Shown in pieces: positions 31,566 through 37,621 of a DNA stretch of 37,621 nucleotides. Position numbers and translations under genes: made by a program. The stretch spans positions 1 to 37,621 of the forward strand of contig NZ_VCJS01000120.1 of NCBI RefSeq assembly GCF_005893125.1. Direction: 5' to 3'. The first letter of the stretch is position 1, and every line of letters begins with the position of its first letter. The notes beneath the pieces are model-generated. The model did no database searches. It saw only the letters and a list, made by a program, of their open reading frames with translations, and was not told where the DNA came from. The stretch comes from Nonomuraea basaltis. GTDB taxonomy: Bacteria; Actinomycetota; Actinomycetes; Streptosporangiales; Streptosporangiaceae.

Positions 31566-31645
31566 GCCGCCGACGGTAGGCGGCGCGCCCGCCCCCGGTC
31601 GTCCGCCTCCGGGACGACCGGACGTCCCCTTGGAGACGGAGAAGA

Positions 31646-32791
31646 TCAGGCGGCCACGCTCTCCTTGGAGGGGATCGCCACGTCACGGTAGGTGGCCAGG
31701 GTGAACACCAGTGCCACCAGGCCGAGCGCGGTGGCCAGCACGATCACGCCCGCCCGGCCGTACCAGTCGAGCGCCGCGCCGCCGGCGAGCCCGGCCACGA
31801 ACAGCCCGAGGTACTGCGCGGACGACAGCAGCCCCAGGCCGATCGGCACGTTGTCCGGCACCACCGCGACGGTCCTGAACTGCTGGGCGGGCGCCACCAG
31901 CCAGCCGAGCGCGCCCCACAGGAACGCCCACACCAGCGCGACGGGCAGAGCCAGGTTCGCGACGGGGATGAGGGCCATGAAGACGGTGGACGCGGCCAGG
32001 CCGATCAGGATCATCCTGCGGGGCCCGTACGCGTCGGTGAGGCGCCCGCCGAGCTGGTTGCCGACGATGCCGCCGACCCCCCACGCCCACAACACGGCGG
32101 GCAGCGGCAGGTCGAACAGCGACCCGATATAGGTGTACGCGGTGAACCCCGCCCCGAACATCAGCAGCTGCGTGGCCAGCACCGCCAGCACCCGCCGGTC
32201 GGCCAGCGGCGTGAACCGCTCCCTCAGCCGCCCCGACACCGGGATCCTGGCCTCGGGCACCACGGCCGCCACCCAGGCGAACCCGATCACCCCGAGCCCC
32301 GTCACCAGCCAGAGCGTGGCCCGCCAGCCTGAGGCCGCACCCAGCAAGGTGCCGAGCGGCACGCCGATCGCGGACGAGACGCTCAGCCCGCCCATCACCA
32401 GCGCCAGCGCCCGCCCGCGCCGCTCCGGCGCGGTCAGCGCGTTCGCCACGCCCGAGGCCGTGGGCGTGAACATGGCCGCTCCCGCCGCGGCGATCACGCG
32501 CGTGGCCAGGACCAGCGGGTACGTCGGCGCGAGCGCGGTCAGCGCGTTCCCCAGCACGAAGACGCCCATGGCCAGCAGCAGCAACCTCTTGCGCGAAAGG
32601 CGCGCGGTCAGGGCGGCGAGCAGGGGCGACAGCAGCGCGTACGCCAGCGCGAACACAGTCATCAGCTGCCCGGCCGCCGGCAGCGAGATCTCCAGATCCG
32701 CGGCGATGGGAGGCAGCAGCCCGGCGGTCACGAACATGCCCGTACCGATTGCGAAATTTCCGACAGCCAAGGGATAAAGCCGCGAGCTCAT
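31646..32791 (-). CDS. MFS transporter (drug exporter-like, 12 helices)
   Basis: 381 residues. The first helix and loop (YPLAVGNFAIGTGMFVTAGLLPPIAADLEIS) match the DHA1 (AraJ/YdhP-like) exporter subgroup. The A-loop LLAALTARLSRKRLLLLAM corresponds to motif A, and NQLGGRLTDAYGPRRMILIGL to its repeat in the second half. It should export a small molecule by proton antiport. ATG 32791 has GGAGG eight bases upstream. It is divergent from the ArsR-type gene, which probably represses it. Confidence 0.9.
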   Translation of the reverse strand: MSSRLYPLAVGNFAIGTGMFVTAGLLPPIAADLEISLPAAGQLMTVFALAYALLSPLLAALTARLSRKRLLLLAMGVFVLGNALTALAPTYPLVLATRVIAAAGAAMFTPTASGVANALTAPERRGRALALVMGGLSVSSAIGVPLGTLLGAASGWRATLWLVTGLGVIGFAWVAAVVPEARIPVSGRLRERFTPLADRRVLAVLATQLLMFGAGFTAYTYIGSLFDLPLPAVLWAWGVGGIVGNQLGGRLTDAYGPRRMILIGLAASTVFMALIPVANLALPVALVWAFLWGALGWLVAPAQQFRTVAVVPDNVPIGLGLLSSAQYLGLFVAGLAGGAALDWYGRAGVIVLATALGLVALVFTLATYRDVAIPSKESVAA

Positions 32792-32812
32792 CGAAGAAGC
32801 CTCCAGCGAAAA

Positions 32813-32861
32813 AGTTGGACGCTCATCAAACTGTCTTATAGTTGGATCGTTGTCAAACAAT
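32813..32861. promoter_or_regulatory. Divergent control region of the MFS and ArsR genes
   Basis: On the plus strand TTGGAC (32815-32820), 16 bases and TATAGT (32837-32842) form a promoter for the ArsR gene. AGTTGGA occurs twice (near 32813 and 32840). TTGT-CAA-ACAA (32850-32860) is a palindrome, and its complement contains TTGACA for the other direction. GGAGG (32867-32871) lies in the ArsR leader. Confidence 0.5.
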
Positions 32862-32884
32862 AGAACGGAGGTAGGCTTTCATCC

Positions 32885-33235
32885 ATGCGCCTGCTACCGC
32901 ATCCCGCCACCGAGGACATCGAGATCACCGAGGTCCTGCGGGCGCTGGCCGATCCCGTCCGGCTGGAGATCGTCGAACGGCTCGCCGCGGCCGGCGAGAT
33001 GACGTGCACCGTCGCCGGCGACCACCTCGGGGTGCACAAGTCGACCGCCTCGCACCACTACCGGACGCTCCGCGAGGCGGGCGTGGTCATGACCAAGCAG
33101 GTGGGCAGGCTCAAATACATGAGCCTGCGCCGCGCCGACCTGGACGCCCGCTTCCCCGGCCTGCTCGACTCGATCCTGTCCGCGACCCGCCACCCAGCCC
33201 TGACCGCCCTACCGGGCGCCAACGACCGGTCCTGA
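32885..33235 (+). CDS. ArsR-type winged-helix transcriptional regulator
   Basis: 116 residues. ITEVLRALADPVRLEIVERLAAAGEM is the ArsR opening, CTVAGDHLGVHKSTASHHYRTLREAGVV the helix-turn-helix, and TKQVGRLKYMSLRRADLDARFPGLL the wing and C-terminus. The CVC-type metal motif of arsenic/cadmium sensors is absent, so it is probably not a metal sensor. It likely represses the divergent MFS exporter, and its ligand would be the exported compound. Confidence 0.9.
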   Translation: MRLLPHPATEDIEITEVLRALADPVRLEIVERLAAAGEMTCTVAGDHLGVHKSTASHHYRTLREAGVVMTKQVGRLKYMSLRRADLDARFPGLLDSILSATRHPALTALPGANDRS

Positions 33236-33246
33236 CCCAGAAGCCC

Positions 33247-35640
33247 GTGACGAGCCCCGACGCGCTGCCGATCCACCACGTCCTGCCCGAGCTGCTCGAC
33301 GTGCTCGACCGGCACGGCACCGCGGTGCTGACCGCCCCGCCCGGCACCGGCAAGACGACGGTCGTGCCGCTGGCGCTGGCCGCGGCGGGGATGCGGGTCC
33401 TGGTGGCCGAGCCACGGCGGCTGGCCGTACGCGCGGCGGCCCGGCGGATGGGCGTGAGCTACACGATCCGCGGCGAGCGCCACACCGGCGCGAACCCCAT
33501 GATCGAGGTCGTCACCACCGGCGTGCTGCTCCAACGGCTGCAACGGGACCAGGAACTGGCCGGGGTGGACGCGGTCATGCTGGACGAGTGCCACGAGCGG
33601 CACCTGGACGCGGACACGGCGCTGGCGTTCCTGCTCGACGTACGCGACACGATCCGCCCCGACCTCCGCCTCATCGCCACCTCCGCCACCGCCGACGCCG
33701 CACCGTGGTCCCGTCTGCTCGGCGGCCCCGTGGTGGCGGCGACGGGCGCCGCCTACCCGGTGGAAACGGTGTGGACCCCACCCCCGCGCCCGGTCGCCCC
33801 ACCGCACGGCCTGCGCGTCGACCCCGCGCTCCTGTCCCACGTGGCCTCGGTGGTACGCCGCGCGCTGACCGAACACGACGGCGACGTGCTGTGCTTCCTG
33901 CCGGGCGTGGGCGAGATCGCGAAGGTGGCGGGCATGCTGGCCGGCATCTCCACGGAGATCCTCCAGGTCCACGGCCAGGCCCCGGCCCACGTCCAGGACG
34001 CCGTCCTGTCGCCCGGCCCGGCCCGCCGGGTGGTCCTGGCCACCTCCGTCGCCGAGTCGAGCCTGACCGTTCCCGGCGTCCGGGTGGTCGTGGACTCCGG
34101 GCTGGCGCGCGAGCCGCGTACCGACCATGCCCGCGGCCTCGGCTCCCTCACCACGGTCAGGGTCTCGAAGGCCGCGGCCGGCCAGCGGGCGGGCCGGGCG
34201 GGCCGCGAGGCCCCGGGCACGGTGTACCGCTGCTGGGCGGCCGCCGACCACGAACGCCTCGCTGATTATCCGCGCCCCGAGATCGCGCTCGCCGACCTGA
34301 CCGGGTTCGCGTTGCAGGCGGCCTGCTGGGGCGAGCTCGACGCCGCCGGCCTGGCGCTCCTGGACCCGCCGCCGCCGGCCGCGATGTCCGCCGCCACTCG
34401 CACCCTGGAAGCGCTCGGCGCGCTCGGCCCCGGCTCCCGGGTGACGGAGCGCGGCCGGCGGATGGCCCTCGCCGGCGTGCACCCGCGCCTGGCCAGAGCC
34501 CTTCTCGACCTCGGCACACGCGCTGCCGAGGTGGTGGCACTGCTGTCCGAGCAACTACCACGCGACGCGGGTGACGACCTGGTGGAGATCTGGCGCACGG
34601 CCCGCCGCGGCGGAACGGGTTTCGCCGCCCGCTGGCGCCAGGAGGCCCGCCGCCTCCGCAGATCGGCACCCCAGGCGAAGGGGCCGGACCTGCCGGATGA
34701 CGTGCTGGCCGGGATGGCCGTGGCGCTGGCGTTTCCCGAGCGGGTGGCGCGGCGGCGCGGCGGCGGGTATCTCATGGCGTCCGGCACCCAGGCGCAACTC
34801 CCCGAGGGCTCCAGGCTGCAGACCGCGCAGTGGCTGGCCATCGCGGTCGCCGACCGCCCCACCGGCTCGGCGTCGGCCCGCATCAGGCAGGCGGTCGTGA
34901 TCGGCGAGGACACCGCCAGGCTGGCACACCCCACCACCACCGAGGATGAGGTCGAATGGCGGGTCCCGCCGGGCGAGCGTCGCGGCGACGTGTCCGCTCG
35001 CAGGATCGAGCGTCTGGGCGCCATCGAGCTGTCCTCGACCCCGCTCAAGGACGCCGACGTCCGCGAGGCCATCCTGTACGGCCTCCGTACCGAAGATGTC
35101 CTCATCTGGACGAAACAGGCCAAGGACCTCAGAGACCGCCTGGCCTTCTGCCACCGCGCGATCGGTGACCCCTGGCCGTCGATGGACGACCTCGTCGACC
35201 TGGCCGACCAGTGGCTGGAGCCCGAGCTGTCCAGGGCGCGCCGCCGCGCCGACCTGGAGCGCATCGATGTGGCAACGGCCCTGAGGCGCCTGATCCCGTG
35301 GAGCGAACGCCTGGACAAGACGGCTCCCGAGCGCATCGAGGTGCCGAGCGGCTCCCACATCCGCGTCGACTACTCGGGCGAGCAGCCGGTGCTGGCGGCG
35401 AAGCTGCAGGAGCTGTTCGGCTGGCAGGAGACGCCCGAGATCGCGGGCGTGCCGGTCCTGGTGCACCTGCTCTCCCCGGCGGGCCGCCCGGTGGCGGTCA
35501 CCGCGGACCTGGCGTCGTTCTGGCGCGACGTCTACCGATCCGTACGTGCGGAACTCCGCGGCCGCTACCCTAAACACCCATGGCCGGAGGATCCGCTCAG
35601 CGCGCCGCCCACCCGCCGCACGAACCGGACCCGCACATGA
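33247..35640 (+). CDS. hrpB: ATP-dependent helicase HrpB (DEAH-box-like)
   Basis: 797 residues, near the usual ~800. Motif I APPGTGKTT, Ia VAEPRRLAVRAAARR, II DECHE, III TSATAD, the conserved ATSVAESSLTVPGVR (motif V) and VI QRAGRAGREAPG. A helicase-associated (HA2-like) region and the HrpB_C domain follow (RLIPWSERLDKTAPERIEVPSGSHIRVDYSG). HrpB is an RNA-type helicase of unclear role. GTG at 33247 is the best start: it comes 11 bases after the ArsR stop; no clear ribosome site is visible. The stop overlaps the start of the next gene (ATGA 35637-35640). Confidence 0.93.
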   Translation: MTSPDALPIHHVLPELLDVLDRHGTAVLTAPPGTGKTTVVPLALAAAGMRVLVAEPRRLAVRAAARRMGVSYTIRGERHTGANPMIEVVTTGVLLQRLQRDQELAGVDAVMLDECHERHLDADTALAFLLDVRDTIRPDLRLIATSATADAAPWSRLLGGPVVAATGAAYPVETVWTPPPRPVAPPHGLRVDPALLSHVASVVRRALTEHDGDVLCFLPGVGEIAKVAGMLAGISTEILQVHGQAPAHVQDAVLSPGPARRVVLATSVAESSLTVPGVRVVVDSGLAREPRTDHARGLGSLTTVRVSKAAAGQRAGRAGREAPGTVYRCWAAADHERLADYPRPEIALADLTGFALQAACWGELDAAGLALLDPPPPAAMSAATRTLEALGALGPGSRVTERGRRMALAGVHPRLARALLDLGTRAAEVVALLSEQLPRDAGDDLVEIWRTARRGGTGFAARWRQEARRLRRSAPQAKGPDLPDDVLAGMAVALAFPERVARRRGGGYLMASGTQAQLPEGSRLQTAQWLAIAVADRPTGSASARIRQAVVIGEDTARLAHPTTTEDEVEWRVPPGERRGDVSARRIERLGAIELSSTPLKDADVREAILYGLRTEDVLIWTKQAKDLRDRLAFCHRAIGDPWPSMDDLVDLADQWLEPELSRARRRADLERIDVATALRRLIPWSERLDKTAPERIEVPSGSHIRVDYSGEQPVLAAKLQELFGWQETPEIAGVPVLVHLLSPAGRPVAVTADLASFWRDVYRSVRAELRGRYPKHPWPEDPLSAPPTRRTNRTRT

Positions 35641-36311
35641 TCATCACCGCCCTGGCAGCCCGCGACAACGCCGAGTGGTGCGACACGATGTGCCGCATAC
35701 ACGGCTCCCCCGGCACGTTCGCCGAGCGGGTCTGGACCAACCCCATCAGAACCCCCGACTACTACCCGGACGCCGTCACGCTGTCCCCCGACGCGACGGC
35801 GACCGACGTACTCGAAGGCATCGACGCGAGCCCGGGCGCCTCGGTCAAGGACAGCTTCGCCACACTCGATCTGCCCGGCTTCGACATCCTCTTCGAGGCC
35901 CAGTGGATCCACCACCCCGCCCCGGCGAGAACACCGCAGACCACCCCGATCACCTGGGAGGTGGTCCGGGACGCGGCCACGCTGCGCGACTGGGAGCAGG
36001 CGTCCTTCGCGGGTGAGACGACGGGCCTGTTTCTACCCGGGCTCCTCGACGAGGTGACGATCCTCTGCGGCCGGATCGAGGACGACATCGTCTGCGGCTC
36101 CGTCCTCACCCCACGCGACCAGGTCGTCGGCGTCTCCAACGTGTACGCCTCCGGCTGCGACCTGGACTCCGCCTGGGCCGGCACCGTGACCATGGCGGCG
36201 GAGCTGTTCCCCGGCCGCCCGCTGGTCGGCTACGAGACCGACCCGGCGGACGCCATGAAACACGGCTTCACCACGATCGGCCCGCTCCGCGTGTGGCTGA
36301 AGAGCTACTAG
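35637..36311 (+). CDS. Conserved hypothetical protein coupled to HrpB
   Basis: 224 residues. The N-terminal half (ITALAARDNAEWCDTMCRIHG, then IRTPDYYPDAVTLSP) has no fold I can name; the second half (EVVRDAATLRDWEQASF ... LVGYETDPADAMKHGFTTIGPLRVWL) is weakly like a GNAT N-acetyltransferase without the clear acetyl-CoA loop. Its ATG overlaps the HrpB stop. The end overlaps the next gene's stop by four bases. An in-frame ATG at 35580 lies inside hrpB and is less likely. Confidence 0.7.
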   Translation: MIITALAARDNAEWCDTMCRIHGSPGTFAERVWTNPIRTPDYYPDAVTLSPDATATDVLEGIDASPGASVKDSFATLDLPGFDILFEAQWIHHPAPARTPQTTPITWEVVRDAATLRDWEQASFAGETTGLFLPGLLDEVTILCGRIEDDIVCGSVLTPRDQVVGVSNVYASGCDLDSAWAGTVTMAAELFPGRPLVGYETDPADAMKHGFTTIGPLRVWLKSY

Positions 36312-37483
36312 AGCAGATCCTCCAGAGTCGGATCGTCCAGAGCGGGAAAGCCCTCAGCACCGACCCCCAGATCCTTGAAGCCGCTTGACGTGGCGATGCA
36401 GACCACGGGCCCGTCGAAGTCGCGCCGCAGCCGCCGGTAGCCGGCCAGCCCCGCCGCCCCCGACAGCTCCTGCCACATCCCCTGCCGTGCCAGCTCCCCC
36501 TGCGCCCGCCGCATCTCCTCGTCCGTCACGAGCACCCCCTCGCCGCCGCTCTCCCGCACGGCCAGCACGCCCCGATGCCCGCCGACCGTCCCGGCGATGC
36601 CGTACGCGTCGCTGGGCCCCAGATCGACGATCGCGGCCGGGGCGCCGGTGGCCAGCGCCCGCGCGTGCGGCCCGCCCGCGGCCGTCTCGCAGGAGAACAT
36701 CCGCGGCGCGGCGTCGGCCAGCCCGAGCAGCCGCAACTCCGTGAACCCCTTCCACACGCCGTAGAGCAACTCGGCGTACCCGGTGGGCGCGAAGACCGCC
36801 GCCGGAACGGCTCCGAGCTGCAGGAACAGCTCGTACGCGATCGTCTTGTAGCCCTCAGGGCCGAACGGGTGCCCGGTGTGCGTGACGGTCTGGTTGCTGA
36901 CCGGGTGGTAGCCGAGCCGATCCACGACCTCCCGCAGCAACGGCCACCGGGCCTCGACGGGCACGGACACGACACGGCCCCCGTACGCGCGGACGAACGC
37001 CTGTACGGCGGGCGGCGCCCCCGCCGAGGTCAGCACGATCGCGGGCAGCCCGGCGCGGGCGGCATAGGCGGCCGCCGAGGCGCCGTGGTTGCCTGATGAG
37101 GCCACGACCACGCCCGGCGCGCCCGCGGCGACGGCGGCGCTGACGGTGACGCGGTTCAGCCGGTCCTTGTGCGACCAGGTGGGGTTGCGCGACTCGTCCT
37201 TGACGTAGATCCCGTCGAACTCCACCAGCGGCGTCCCGCCCTCCCCCAGCGTCGGCGCCTCCAGCGGAGGCAGCAGCGGCGACCACCGCGCGATGTCCGT
37301 CCCCGGCTCCTGGTCGAACAGGCTCCTGTCCACCCGCGCGTAGTCGTACACGACCTCCAGCGGATAGGCGATCTCGTCGGTGCTGGTCTTCGGGCAGCCC
37401 CGCGTCAGCGGCGGGAAGAGCGGGAAATCGGTCGACCGGTCGCCCAGGGAGCGCTGGCCGGTGGCAAGCGAAGATCCGTTCAC
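36308..37483 (-). CDS. PLP-dependent, threonine synthase-like enzyme
   Basis: About 391 residues of fold type II PLP enzyme. ESRNPTWSHKDRLN holds the Schiff-base lysine (residue ~106-109), VASSGNHGASAAAYAARAGL the asparagine motif that binds the cofactor, and TGYAELLYGVWKGF a phosphate loop region. The N-terminus, GCPKTSTDEIAYPLEVVYDY, resembles the zinc-ribbon/LEVVYDY start of archaeal-type threonine synthases, with only one cysteine left. Reaction: beta-replacement or elimination on an amino-acid substrate; threonine synthase proper is not certain. GTG 37483 follows TAGGCT (37492-37497) by eight bases; TTG 37492 is an alternative. Confidence 0.82.
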   Translation of the reverse strand: MNGSSLATGQRSLGDRSTDFPLFPPLTRGCPKTSTDEIAYPLEVVYDYARVDRSLFDQEPGTDIARWSPLLPPLEAPTLGEGGTPLVEFDGIYVKDESRNPTWSHKDRLNRVTVSAAVAAGAPGVVVASSGNHGASAAAYAARAGLPAIVLTSAGAPPAVQAFVRAYGGRVVSVPVEARWPLLREVVDRLGYHPVSNQTVTHTGHPFGPEGYKTIAYELFLQLGAVPAAVFAPTGYAELLYGVWKGFTELRLLGLADAAPRMFSCETAAGGPHARALATGAPAAIVDLGPSDAYGIAGTVGGHRGVLAVRESGGEGVLVTDEEMRRAQGELARQGMWQELSGAAGLAGYRRLRRDFDGPVVCIATSSGFKDLGVGAEGFPALDDPTLEDLL

Positions 37484-37560
37484 GCGTACCAAGCCTAGAA
37501 GATCACTGAAGATCTTGTGATGACCGCTGTGTTTCTGGGGGTGGATCGGCCGCGGGCTGT

Positions 37561-37621
37561 CTAGGCCGGGCTGGGGTCGAGTGTCCAGATGCCGCCGGTG
37601 TGGGTGAGTCCGAGGTTGATC
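37561..37621 (-). CDS. C-terminal end of an unidentified gene (truncated by window)
   Basis: On the minus strand, a frame open at the window edge reads INLGLTHTGGIWTLDPSPA and ends in TAG (37561-37563). Its composition looks like coding sequence, but 19 residues are too few to identify it. Confidence 0.35.
   Translation of the reverse strand, partial: INLGLTHTGGIWTLDPSPA

Noticed and set aside
33004..33246. Longer N-terminus for HrpB
   Set aside because: This stretch encodes ArsR helix-turn-helix sequence in another frame and is Arg-rich without homology; GTG 33247 gives the normal HrpB start.
37502..37521. ATCAC...GTGAT repeat and AAGATCTT palindrome near the window end
   Set aside because: Short, with different centres and no clear relation to a promoter; too weak to list as an operator.
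1..37621. tRNA, rRNA, CRISPR, insertion sequence or attachment site
   Set aside because: I looked for cloverleaf-like GGTTCRANTCC boxes, regular direct repeats, transposase motifs and paired terminal repeats by eye and saw none I could defend.

Overview
This 37.6-kb window is high-GC (about 70%) chromosomal DNA of an actinobacterium. Its codon use, short leaders, many one-component regulators and protein families suggest a Streptosporangiaceae-like genus such as Nonomuraea; this assignment is an impression, not a measurement. I see no rRNA or tRNA gene, CRISPR array, transposase or prophage gene. It reads as an accessory and housekeeping mixture of about 36 genes.

Layout. 1-1289: the 3' part of an NCS1 cytosine/purine permease and an isolated sensor half of a histidine kinase. 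1330-4857: an alkylsulfatase-like metallo-beta-lactamase protein (with an altered metal motif), a HAD phosphatase and a divergent PRPP synthetase. 4844-7776: SDR oxidoreductase, nucleotidyltransferase, TetR regulator, and a mycothiol-dependent-isomerase-like (MDMPI) protein. 7801-11551: TetR regulator / FAD monooxygenase pair, NmrA-like protein, secreted alpha/beta hydrolase. 11660-13386: NarL-type two-component system. 13383-19171: a complete five-gene oligopeptide ABC importer operon on the minus strand, every junction an ATGA overlap. 19311-23779: DUF2809 protein, WrbA and its MarR regulator, CopZ-like chaperone, DJ-1/PfpI protein, APH-like kinase, LipB and a PspC protein. 23840-26164: AraC regulator coupled to a HAD protein, facing a second NmrA-like gene. 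26165-28807: a large membrane protein that joins a decayed NTPase-like cytoplasmic region to an extracellular type-1 periplasmic-binding domain. 29109-30890: RpiR regulator and UppP. 30882-37621: membrane protein, MFS exporter with ArsR regulator, HrpB helicase with a small coupled gene, a threonine-synthase-like PLP enzyme, and the tail of one more gene.

How it works together. Several regulator/target pairs have readable palindromes between them: TetR at 6965, TetR/monooxygenase at 8367/8441, WrbA/MarR at 20288/20378, CopZ at 21152 and MFS/ArsR at 32791/32885. Many starts sit 6-7 bases after a TANNNT box with no Shine-Dalgarno sequence, the signature of leaderless transcripts. Convergent neighbours repeatedly overlap or abut at their stop codons. 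The most unusual items are the receptor-like fusion protein (26165-28807), the HSHAAH alkylsulfatase, and two GC-rich palindromes that lengthen the reading frame of the DppF-type ATPase.
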